A stretch of DNA of 39,240 nt from an uncultured Clavibacter sp. (GTDB lineage: Bacteria > Actinomycetota > Actinomycetes > Nanopelagicales > Nanopelagicaceae). Below, one piece after another: positions 33,558-39,240 of this stretch. Location of the stretch: positions 1 to 39,240 of the forward strand of contig CAKZXY010000049.1 in assembly GCA_937883945.1 (NCBI GenBank), given 5' to 3'. Each line of letters opens with the position of its first letter. The stretch's first letter is position 1. The position numbers and the translations under genes were made by a program. The notes under the pieces were generated by a model. It did no database searches. It saw only the letters and a list, made by a program, of their open reading frames with translations, and was not told the origin of the DNA.

Positions 33558-34481
33558 GTGAGCGAAACGATTAAGGTGGCTGAACTTGCTACTGAACTGC
33601 TAGCGCTAGCAAAGCCGCTTGCTGCCTTTGATATGCCCTTACTTGATGCCCATGGGGCAACTCTGGCCCTTGATGTTCTCTCTGGTGAGCAGGTTGCGCT
33701 TAAATCTGGTTCAAGAATCCGTTCCACTCAAATAGGCCTTGCTGCATCTCTTGGTTTAGATCGCCTTCCAACTAGGCCGCAGCCAAGAGTGGTAATTGTT
33801 TCAGCAGGAGATGATTTAGTAGAGCCGGGATCACCCCTTAGAGATGGCGAAGATGAGTATGAGACCAATTCATGGCTATTAACAACGGCAGTCAAAGAGG
33901 CTGGAGCAGTGGGCTATCGAGTTCATACCATCCCAGAAAATGCTGCCCAATTAAAAGATGTAATTGAAGATCAATTGGTAAGAGCTGATTTATTAGTCAT
34001 CTGCGGCGAAAGACATGATGAGTCTTTTTCTCTCATCTATTCAGTACTTAATGAACTTGGAAAAGTTCGTGAAGTACTTCCATTAATCGAGGGAAGTGGT
34101 AAACATTCATTTGGAGTTGTGGGCCCAGATCAGACTCCAGTGGTTTCACTTCCAGGAGATCCGATATTTGCATATATCTCAACAGAGCTTTTTATCCGTC
34201 CAATGATCCGAAATATGATGGGGCTATATGACATCCATCGACCAGTAATCAAAGCAACTTTAACTGGTGATGTGTTAAGTGAAGTTGGAAAACACTCTTT
34301 TATAAGAGGAGTTCTCTCTAGCGATAATCCAGAGCGAAGACTCATTACTCCAATTGAAAATCAAGGAGATTTAATTGGATTATCTGATGCCACAGGTCTA
34401 ATAGTTATTCCAGAGAATGAAAGTGGCGCTAAAGCTGGCGCTGAAGTTGATGTCTTAGTTCTCGAGCGACGTTTTAATTGA
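33558..34481 (+). CDS. glp: Degenerate MoeA/gephyrin-like protein (Glp candidate)
   Basis: This 307-residue MoeA-fold protein is about 100 residues shorter than MoeA (about 400-420). The N-terminal helix region (1-45) joins almost directly to 'STQIGLAASLGLDRLPTRPQ' (57-76). The MoeA domain II with its 'DNSAMDGYA' motif is therefore missing. The MogA-like domain III is kept (77-215: 'VVIVSAGDDLVEPGSPLRDG', 'ETNSWLL', 'VSLPGDPIFAY'), but the usual 'GGxSxGxxD' loop is replaced by 'ICGERHDESF' (148-157). Domain IV (225-307) is present. Catalysis of molybdenum insertion is therefore doubtful. The order with a RimJ-like gene and a membrane protein matches glp-rimJ-glpR of Corynebacterium, where the gephyrin-like Glp binds FtsZ. 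The GTG start has TAGGGT six bases upstream. Confidence 0.8.
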   Translation: MSETIKVAELATELLALAKPLAAFDMPLLDAHGATLALDVLSGEQVALKSGSRIRSTQIGLAASLGLDRLPTRPQPRVVIVSAGDDLVEPGSPLRDGEDEYETNSWLLTTAVKEAGAVGYRVHTIPENAAQLKDVIEDQLVRADLLVICGERHDESFSLIYSVLNELGKVREVLPLIEGSGKHSFGVVGPDQTPVVSLPGDPIFAYISTELFIRPMIRNMMGLYDIHRPVIKATLTGDVLSEVGKHSFIRGVLSSDNPERRLITPIENQGDLIGLSDATGLIVIPENESGAKAGAEVDVLVLERRFN

Positions 34482-34485
34482 TTTT

Positions 34486-35058
34486 ATGGCAAGTCTTTCT
34501 AGCCATAAGTGGCCCACAGTTCTCAAAGAGGATCAGATAACTCTTAGACCACTTAGGTTGCGTGATAGGTCAGCTTGGTTAGCTGTTAGAAAAATCAATA
34601 GAGCATGGCTCTCTCAGTGGGAGGCAACCTCACCCATTAGCCATGAGAATAAGAATCTTCCTAGCTACTTTGAGATGGTTAATTACCATCGAGGTGAGGG
34701 CAGAGCTGGAAGATCGCTAACTCTGGCTATCTGGTTTGAAAAGAATCTGATTGGCCAAATTACTTTAGGGGGGATCTCCTATGGCGCATATCGCGGAGGT
34801 CATATCGGCTATTGGATTGATGAGCGATATGCCAATAAAGGGATAACCACTAGGGCTGTAAGGAGATTGACCAGTTATGGCTTTGAGGAACTTGGTTTAC
34901 ATCGCATCGAAATTAATCTAAGACCTGAGAATTCAGCATCTAAGAGAGTGGCTGAGAAGGCTGGGTATGTTTTTGAAGGGCTTCGTCCTCGTTATCTTCA
35001 TATTGATGGTTCATGGCGCGATCACCTTTGTTATGTGAAAGAAAATCCCAGAATTTAG
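34486..35058 (+). CDS. rimJ: GNAT N-acetyltransferase, RimJ/RimL type
   Basis: This 190-residue GNAT-fold enzyme transfers acetyl from acetyl-CoA to an N-terminal amine. 'ITLRPLRLRDRSAWLAVRK' opens the fold. The acetyl-CoA loop is 'WIDERYANKGITTRAVRRLT' (about 115-134), a Q/RxxGxG/A variant, and 'GLHRIEINLRPENSASKRVA' with 'GYVFEGLRPRYL' is typical of RimJ/RimL. RimJ in E. coli acetylates ribosomal protein S5; the substrate here is not known. It starts four bases after the Glp-like stop without a clear ribosome binding site, so it is probably co-transcribed. The gene order moeA-like, rimJ, small membrane protein is conserved in actinobacteria. Confidence 0.9.
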   Translation: MASLSSHKWPTVLKEDQITLRPLRLRDRSAWLAVRKINRAWLSQWEATSPISHENKNLPSYFEMVNYHRGEGRAGRSLTLAIWFEKNLIGQITLGGISYGAYRGGHIGYWIDERYANKGITTRAVRRLTSYGFEELGLHRIEINLRPENSASKRVAEKAGYVFEGLRPRYLHIDGSWRDHLCYVKENPRI

Positions 35059-35141
35059 AAATATTAAAATCTTAAAAATCTCAAATTTACTATCAGGTAA
35101 ATACCAGAAAAGTCGAACCTCTACCTTTAAGGTTATCTTTC

Positions 35142-35948
35142 ATGGGCTCAGGGCTTATCTACTTAATCATCATCGGCATGTGGATTGCCTACTTCCTGCC
35201 CCGTTGGATTTCAAATCATGAAGAGATAAGCGGTAGATCTGTTAAACGATTTGATGAAGCAATGAAGGTCGTGGGAATGAGTTCTGGCCATACCGCTCCA
35301 GATATTGATTCTCTAAATAAGAAACGTGAACACCAGCTAGCAATGCGCCGAATTCAATTCTTCTCGATAATTGGATTAGCAATCGTTGTCTCTCTATTTA
35401 CTTTAGTGGGACTACTTTCTCCAGTTATTCTTCTTCTACCAGGATCAGTCTTTCTGATGTATGTAGTTAATGCTCGATATCAGATTAGTTTGATACAAGA
35501 AGAAGTAAAGCGAATCAATTCTGCAAATAAAGTTACAAGCAAATCATCTGCAGCAAATTATGCAGAAATCATTGGACGATCTAAGCGCGCAGCATCTCTT
35601 GCAAGTATTACCGAAGGTTCAGGTTTGAGTGAAGAGCAATGGCTTCCATTGTCAGAGCGACTCTCTTCCTACCAAGATAGTGGAAGTATTACCTTGCTTC
35701 CTAAGGGCAGCGCAAGTAAAGATGATAAAAGCTGGGATCCAGTTTCAGTTCCTGCTCCAAATTATGCCAATTCATCTAAGGCAGTTCCTCGTCGCGTAAT
35801 TGACTTAACTATTCCTGGCGCTTGGAGCGAGGCACAAGAAAAGATTATGCGCGAAGTTTTGGCGCCGAGTGCAGATAAGATTTTTGATCAAGAAGTTGCT
35901 GATCAATACGAAGAACACCTTCGCAGCAATAGAGCTGCTGGCCAGTAA
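35142..35948 (+). CDS. glpR: GlpR-like membrane protein
   Basis: This is a 268-residue protein with one helix at the N-terminus ('GLIYLIIIGMWIAYFLPRW', residues 4-22), a cytoplasmic stretch with 'KRFDEAMKVV', two close helices at about 71-90 and 94-112, and a long soluble tail (about 113-268). The 'IAYFLPRW..RFDEAM' opening is a mark of an actinobacterial membrane protein found downstream of moeA/rimJ (Rv0996-like). In Corynebacterium the equivalent GlpR is the membrane receptor of Glp in division. The C-terminal part here includes a motif 'RRVIDLTIPGAWSEAQEKIM'. Assignment as GlpR rests mainly on gene order and topology. An 83-base AT-rich gap precedes it. Its stop directly abuts the convergent pmt stop. 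Confidence 0.72.
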   Translation: MGSGLIYLIIIGMWIAYFLPRWISNHEEISGRSVKRFDEAMKVVGMSSGHTAPDIDSLNKKREHQLAMRRIQFFSIIGLAIVVSLFTLVGLLSPVILLLPGSVFLMYVVNARYQISLIQEEVKRINSANKVTSKSSAANYAEIIGRSKRAASLASITEGSGLSEEQWLPLSERLSSYQDSGSITLLPKGSASKDDKSWDPVSVPAPNYANSSKAVPRRVIDLTIPGAWSEAQEKIMREVLAPSADKIFDQEVADQYEEHLRSNRAAGQ

Positions 35949-37211
35949 TTAAATCCAACTAGGAAACCACATTCGCGCATACCAATCTTGGTATGGCAAA
36001 ACTGATCCAACATAGAGCGGCAAAAAGTAGGCAAAAGTAAGGCCTATCAAGCCAATAGTTAGCAGGGCATACTTCTTCCTAACCCCCTTTAACTCCTGAT
36101 TTTCTAGCGCTTTTGACATCACATAAATCAAAGCCAGGATTAAGTAGGGCTCAAAGGCTATGGAGTAGAAGTAGAAGGTAGTTCTCTCTGGAAATGCAAT
36201 CCAAGGAAGGTAATTAGCAAATAGAAAGAGCAGAATTAGGCCAGCGTTTAATTCTCTTCGATAAATGAAATAACCCAAAGTAATAAAGATTGAGAAAAGA
36301 CCTAGCCACCATAGCGTTGGAGTTCCTAGAGCAAGTACTTCTTGTGAGCAACTCTCCTGACCACACTGTTTTGGGGTTGCATAGAAGAAAGATGTCGGCC
36401 GCCCAAGAATCAACCAATTCCATGGACTTGCTTCATATGGATGATTAGTTTTTAGATTAGTATGAAAATTGAGTATCTCACGATGATAATTAAAAAGCGA
36501 TAGTAGAGAATTACTTGCTGAATCTCTCTTCCATCCAATATCACTTATAAACCAACCGCTCCAAGTAATTAAATATGTCGATAATGGTAGAACTATAAAT
36601 TGTATTGAAGTTTTTATATATGTTCGCTTATAGATGAGTATGAAAAGAATGAGCGCTATTAAGAGATAGAGCGCACTCCACTTAGTTGCAAGTGCTAATC
36701 CTATGGCAATGCCTGCTAGCCAATACTTTTCTTTAATCACTAGATAAAAAGTGAATAAAATGAAGAGCGATAAGAATATATCTAGAAGTGCAGTTCTTGA
36801 CATTACAAGATGTAATCCATCAAGTGAGATCAGGGCTGTGGCAGTTAGACTTAAAAAATTGGATTTAAACAAAGATTGTGAAATGAAATAGATGAGAGCT
36901 ACTGAAGCAAGGCCAAATAAAGCTGCGCTAAATCGCCATCCAAAGGGGTTGTCACCGAAAATTTGAATTCCTATAGCAATTAGCCACTTGCCTAGCGGTG
37001 GATGGACCACAAACTCTGCTTCACCTGATTGACTTTCAACCCCATAGGCAAGGAAGTCTCTTGCGCCATCTACATAATAAACCTCATCAAATACTAATTC
37101 ATTGGGCCGGCCTAGATTGGCAAAACGTGTAATTGCTGCAAAAAATAAAATAAGCGCCAGTGCAATCTGATTGCGATAGTTGAAAATCGGCCTAGCTATT
37201 AAGGCACTCAT
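35949..37211 (-). CDS. pmt: Protein O-mannosyltransferase (GT39, PMT family)
   Basis: This 420-residue membrane glycosyltransferase transfers mannose from polyprenyl-phosphomannose to Ser/Thr of exported proteins. About 10-11 helices are predicted. The first extracytoplasmic loop carries the catalytic 'FDEVYYVDGARDF' with D42-E43 and 'HPPLGKWLIAIG', and a WNW-like 'SPWNWLILGRPTSFFY' appears later. These match bacterial Rv1002c-type Pmt. I start at ATG 37211. A frame from 37376 would run antisense through the beginning of rsmI, and its extra residues are not PMT-like. TAGTAT (37223-37228, minus strand) 11 bases upstream may be the -10. It is divergent from rsmI, as in mycobacteria. Confidence 0.92.
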   Translation of the reverse strand: MSALIARPIFNYRNQIALALILFFAAITRFANLGRPNELVFDEVYYVDGARDFLAYGVESQSGEAEFVVHPPLGKWLIAIGIQIFGDNPFGWRFSAALFGLASVALIYFISQSLFKSNFLSLTATALISLDGLHLVMSRTALLDIFLSLFILFTFYLVIKEKYWLAGIAIGLALATKWSALYLLIALILFILIYKRTYIKTSIQFIVLPLSTYLITWSGWFISDIGWKRDSASNSLLSLFNYHREILNFHTNLKTNHPYEASPWNWLILGRPTSFFYATPKQCGQESCSQEVLALGTPTLWWLGLFSIFITLGYFIYRRELNAGLILLFLFANYLPWIAFPERTTFYFYSIAFEPYLILALIYVMSKALENQELKGVRKKYALLTIGLIGLTFAYFLPLYVGSVLPYQDWYARMWFPSWI

Positions 37212-37233
37212 GATGGATAAGGATACTAAGGGC

Positions 37234-37239
37234 CATAAT
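37234..37239 (+). promoter_or_regulatory. -10 element of leaderless rsmI
   Basis: CATAAT ends exactly six bases before the GTG at 37246, supporting that codon as the true rsmI start over upstream in-frame ATG codons. Confidence 0.5.
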
Positions 37240-37245
37240 GAGGCA

Positions 37246-38079
37246 GTGAGCGAGTTGATTCTGGCTGGGGTGCCCCTTGGAAACATTGGCGATGCATCGA
37301 CGAGATTAAAGGCAGCTATCTCAAGTGCGGATGTAGTCCTTGCAGAAGATTCACGCAGGTTTAGCCGTCTCTGCAAAGACCTTGAAATTGATTGTCCTGC
37401 AGAAGTTCTCTCATTCTTTGAAGGAAATGAAATCTCGCGACTTGATGAAGTAGCAAATCATTTAGCATCCGGGCGCCAAGTTTTACTAGTAAGTGATGCA
37501 GGGATGCCATCAGTTAGTGATCCTGGATATAGAGCAGTGAGAATGGCAATCGATAAGGGATTTAAAGTCTCAGTGATTCCAGGTCCAAGTGCTCCACTAG
37601 CAGCGCTTGCTATCTCTGGCCTTGCTAGTGACTCATTTGCATTTGATGGTTTTGTGCCAAGAAGTTCTGGCGCACGTGATCAATTCTTTGAAGACCGCGC
37701 TATGGAGACTCGAACTCTGATTGTGTTTGAGGCGCCACATCGAATTAGTGAATCACTCCAATCAATGATTAAGAGCTTTGGTCCAAATAGACAGGCAGCT
37801 ATCTGCCGCGAACTAACCAAGACTTATGAAGAGGTTGTGCGCGGCGAACTAGCAGAATTACTTAGCTGGTCTGAAAGTAAAGAGATGCTTGGCGAATTCA
37901 CCATAGTCATTGCCCCCTATGATCCAAGTGAGCAAGTAGTAAGTGATCAGGATGTAGTTGAAACCGTTTCGCGCTATGAAGCATCGGGAATCACCCGCAA
38001 GGAGGCAATTGCCTTAACTGCCAAAGAGCTTCGCATACGCAAACGAAAAGTCTTTGACATCATGGTGGAACAGAAGTAG
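37246..38079 (+). CDS. rsmI: 16S rRNA 2'-O-ribose C1402 methyltransferase RsmI
   Basis: This SAM-dependent TP-methylase modifies the 2'-OH of C1402 in the ribosomal decoding centre. From GTG 37246 it has 277 residues and starts 'SELILAGVPLGNIGDASTRL', placing the family PLGNxGD motif at 10-16 as expected. 'VVLAEDSRRFSRL', 'LLVSDAGMPSVSDPG', 'VIPGPSAPLAAL' and 'FEAPHRI' are all intact, and the C-terminal helix-turn-helix-like tail 'ITRKEAIALTAKELRIRKRK' is present. ATG codons at 37210 and 37213 are in frame and would add 11-12 residues overlapping the pmt start. The leaderless -10 CATAAT at 37234-37239 favours the GTG. It ends 14 bases before metG. Confidence 0.93.
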   Translation: MSELILAGVPLGNIGDASTRLKAAISSADVVLAEDSRRFSRLCKDLEIDCPAEVLSFFEGNEISRLDEVANHLASGRQVLLVSDAGMPSVSDPGYRAVRMAIDKGFKVSVIPGPSAPLAALAISGLASDSFAFDGFVPRSSGARDQFFEDRAMETRTLIVFEAPHRISESLQSMIKSFGPNRQAAICRELTKTYEEVVRGELAELLSWSESKEMLGEFTIVIAPYDPSEQVVSDQDVVETVSRYEASGITRKEAIALTAKELRIRKRKVFDIMVEQK

Positions 38080-38080
38080 A

Positions 38081-38086
38081 TAGAAT
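38081..38086 (+). promoter_or_regulatory. -10 element of leaderless metG
   Basis: TAGAAT begins one base after the rsmI stop and ends seven bases before the metG ATG at 38094. No Shine-Dalgarno is present in the spacer. Confidence 0.5.
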
Positions 38087-38093
38087 TCAGCCC

Positions 38094-39240
38094 ATGTCAG
38101 ATACCGGTAAATCTTTCTATCTGACTACGCCTATTTATTATGTTAATGATGCGCCCCATATCGGGCATGCCTACACAACTGTGGCCGGCGATTTATTAAC
38201 TCGCTGGCATAGACAGAGAGGTGAATCAGTCTGGTTTCTTACCGGAACTGATGAGCATGGCCAGAAAGTTATGCGCACAGCTGAGGCTAATAACACTGCG
38301 CCGCAACAATGGTGTGATCGTTTAGTTGAGCAGGAATGGAAGCCGGTCTGGAAGCATTTAGAGATAGCTAACGATGATTTTATTCGCACTACTGAAGCAA
38401 GACATACAAAGAGAGTTCAGAAATTTCTCCAAGGATTGATGGAGCAGGGCTATATCTATGAAGGAAAGTATGAAGGCCCTTATTGCGTTGGCTGTGAAGA
38501 ATTTAAATTACCTGGAGATTTAATTGAGGGAAATTGTAAAATTCACTCAAAGCCGGTTGAAATGCTTAGCGAGACAAACTGGTTTTTCAAGTTATCAGAG
38601 TTTGCCGCCCCACTTCTTGAGCACTACAAGAAAAACCCTGAAAGTTGCCAGCCAGAGAGCGCTCGAAATGAAGTAATTTCATTTCTTGAAGGTGGAGTTT
38701 CAGATCTATCGGTATCTCGCTCAACTTTTGATTGGGGAGTAAGAGTTCCATGGGATGAGAAACAAGTTGTTTATGTCTGGTTTGATGCTCTTTTAAATTA
38801 TGCAACAGCAGTTGGCTTAACTGATGATCCATCAAGTGATGGTGGTAAATTCTTTGAAAAGACTTGGCCTGCTGATGTTCACCTAGTCGGCAAAGACATC
38901 CTCCGCTTTCATGCTGTGATCTGGCCCGCAATGCTTATGGCTGCAAAGCTTGCTCTGCCAAAGAAAGTATTTGCCCATGGCTGGCTCTTAGTTGGGGGCG
39001 AGAAGATGAGCAAGAGTAAATTAACTGGCATCGCGCCTTCAGATATCACAGATCACTTTGGCGTTGATGCCTTTCGTTATTACTTTATGAGAGCAATTCC
39101 GTTTGGTAGTGATGGCTCATTTTCTTGGGAGGATATGGCTGCCCGCTACACAAGTGAGCTAGCAAATGACTTTGGCAATCTAGCCTCACGCCTTGCGGCA
39201 ATGGTTGAAAAGTATTGCGATGGCATTCTGCCAAATCCAG
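38094..39240 (+). CDS. metG: Methionyl-tRNA synthetase (3' partial)
   Basis: The first 382 codons are present and the frame is open to the window edge. The enzyme charges tRNA-Met with methionine. The class I signatures are intact: 'PHIGHAYT' at residues about 21-28 and 'GEKMSKSK' near residue 303. 'YEGPYCVGCEEF' with 'GNCKIHSKP' forms a single-knuckle zinc-type insert. 'WFFKLSEFAAPLLEHY', 'VWFDALLNYATA' and 'GKDILRFHAVIWPAML' are typical of the bacterial MetRS core. The remaining anticodon-binding domain lies beyond 39240. It follows rsmI, the same neighbourhood as in mycobacteria. Confidence 0.97.
   Translation, partial: MSDTGKSFYLTTPIYYVNDAPHIGHAYTTVAGDLLTRWHRQRGESVWFLTGTDEHGQKVMRTAEANNTAPQQWCDRLVEQEWKPVWKHLEIANDDFIRTTEARHTKRVQKFLQGLMEQGYIYEGKYEGPYCVGCEEFKLPGDLIEGNCKIHSKPVEMLSETNWFFKLSEFAAPLLEHYKKNPESCQPESARNEVISFLEGGVSDLSVSRSTFDWGVRVPWDEKQVVYVWFDALLNYATAVGLTDDPSSDGGKFFEKTWPADVHLVGKDILRFHAVIWPAMLMAAKLALPKKVFAHGWLLVGGEKMSKSKLTGIAPSDITDHFGVDAFRYYFMRAIPFGSDGSFSWEDMAARYTSELANDFGNLASRLAAMVEKYCDGILPNP

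Noticed and set aside
33558-34481. MoeA-like gene as a pseudogene
   Set aside because: The frame is uninterrupted, domains III and IV are well formed, the promoter pattern is intact and the downstream gene follows after four bases, so loss of domain II looks like an evolved state, not decay.
37212-37376. N-terminal extension of pmt
   Set aside because: The extra 55 residues are antisense to the RsmI N-terminus and contain no PMT pattern.

Overview
The window reads as a contiguous piece of an actinobacterial chromosome with low to moderate GC and very tight packing. No gene-free stretch exceeds 300 bases; the longest are about 150-160 bases (531-680, 11958-12118, 27228-27385). The actinobacterial assignment rests on families largely confined to that phylum (DUF3263, DUF3027, DUF2530), an extended CspB-type cold-shock protein, a MutT1-type NUDIX/histidine-phosphatase fusion beside ppk, and a CopD-CtaG fusion. 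Two blocks also match gene order I recall from Mycobacterium: cspB/DUF2530/MFS/serC/citA, and 5-FCL/moeA-like/rimJ/membrane protein/pmt/rsmI/metG. The AT-rich codon use, 0-60 base spacers and a photolyase suggest a streamlined free-living aquatic lineage such as the freshwater acI group (Nanopelagicales). That placement is inference.

Layout. 1-2347: the end of a PLP-dependent decarboxylase, DUF3263, then groEL with a CIRCE operator and a strong terminator. 2378-6250: polyphosphate block (ppk, mutT1-like, ppx). 6313-11957: DUF3027, cold-shock protein, DUF2530, MFS exporter, a pdxH-serC operon and a CitA-type citrate synthase. 12119-19614: malto-oligosaccharide operon, with binding protein, MalF and MalG, a secreted GH13 amylase and a cytoplasmic GH13 neopullulanase-like enzyme. 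No ATPase or regulator is encoded with it. 19643-27227: photolyase, homospermidine synthase, membrane GGDEF protein, exported Rieske protein, secreted coiled-coil protein, and a saccharopine dehydrogenase-like gene coupled to an SDR. 27386-31819: tRNA-Arg(CCT), MMPL exporter, a candidate 33-codon gene, FmdB, CopD-CtaG. 31829-39240: acyl-CoA dehydrogenase, 5-FCL, a degenerate MoeA/gephyrin-like gene (Glp candidate), RimJ-like acetyltransferase, a GlpR-like membrane protein, protein mannosyltransferase, RsmI and the start of metG.

Two themes stand out. First, many genes have a -10 hexamer (TANNNT or close) exactly 6-7 bases before the start codon, the signature of leaderless transcripts. Several are arranged as extremely compact divergent promoter pairs. 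Second, the MoeA-like gene keeps the neighbourhood of the actinobacterial division genes glp-rimJ-glpR but has lost MoeA domain II and the usual molybdenum-insertion motifs. That makes it a candidate structural, non-catalytic gephyrin homologue. No CRISPR array, insertion sequence, prophage or rRNA is visible.
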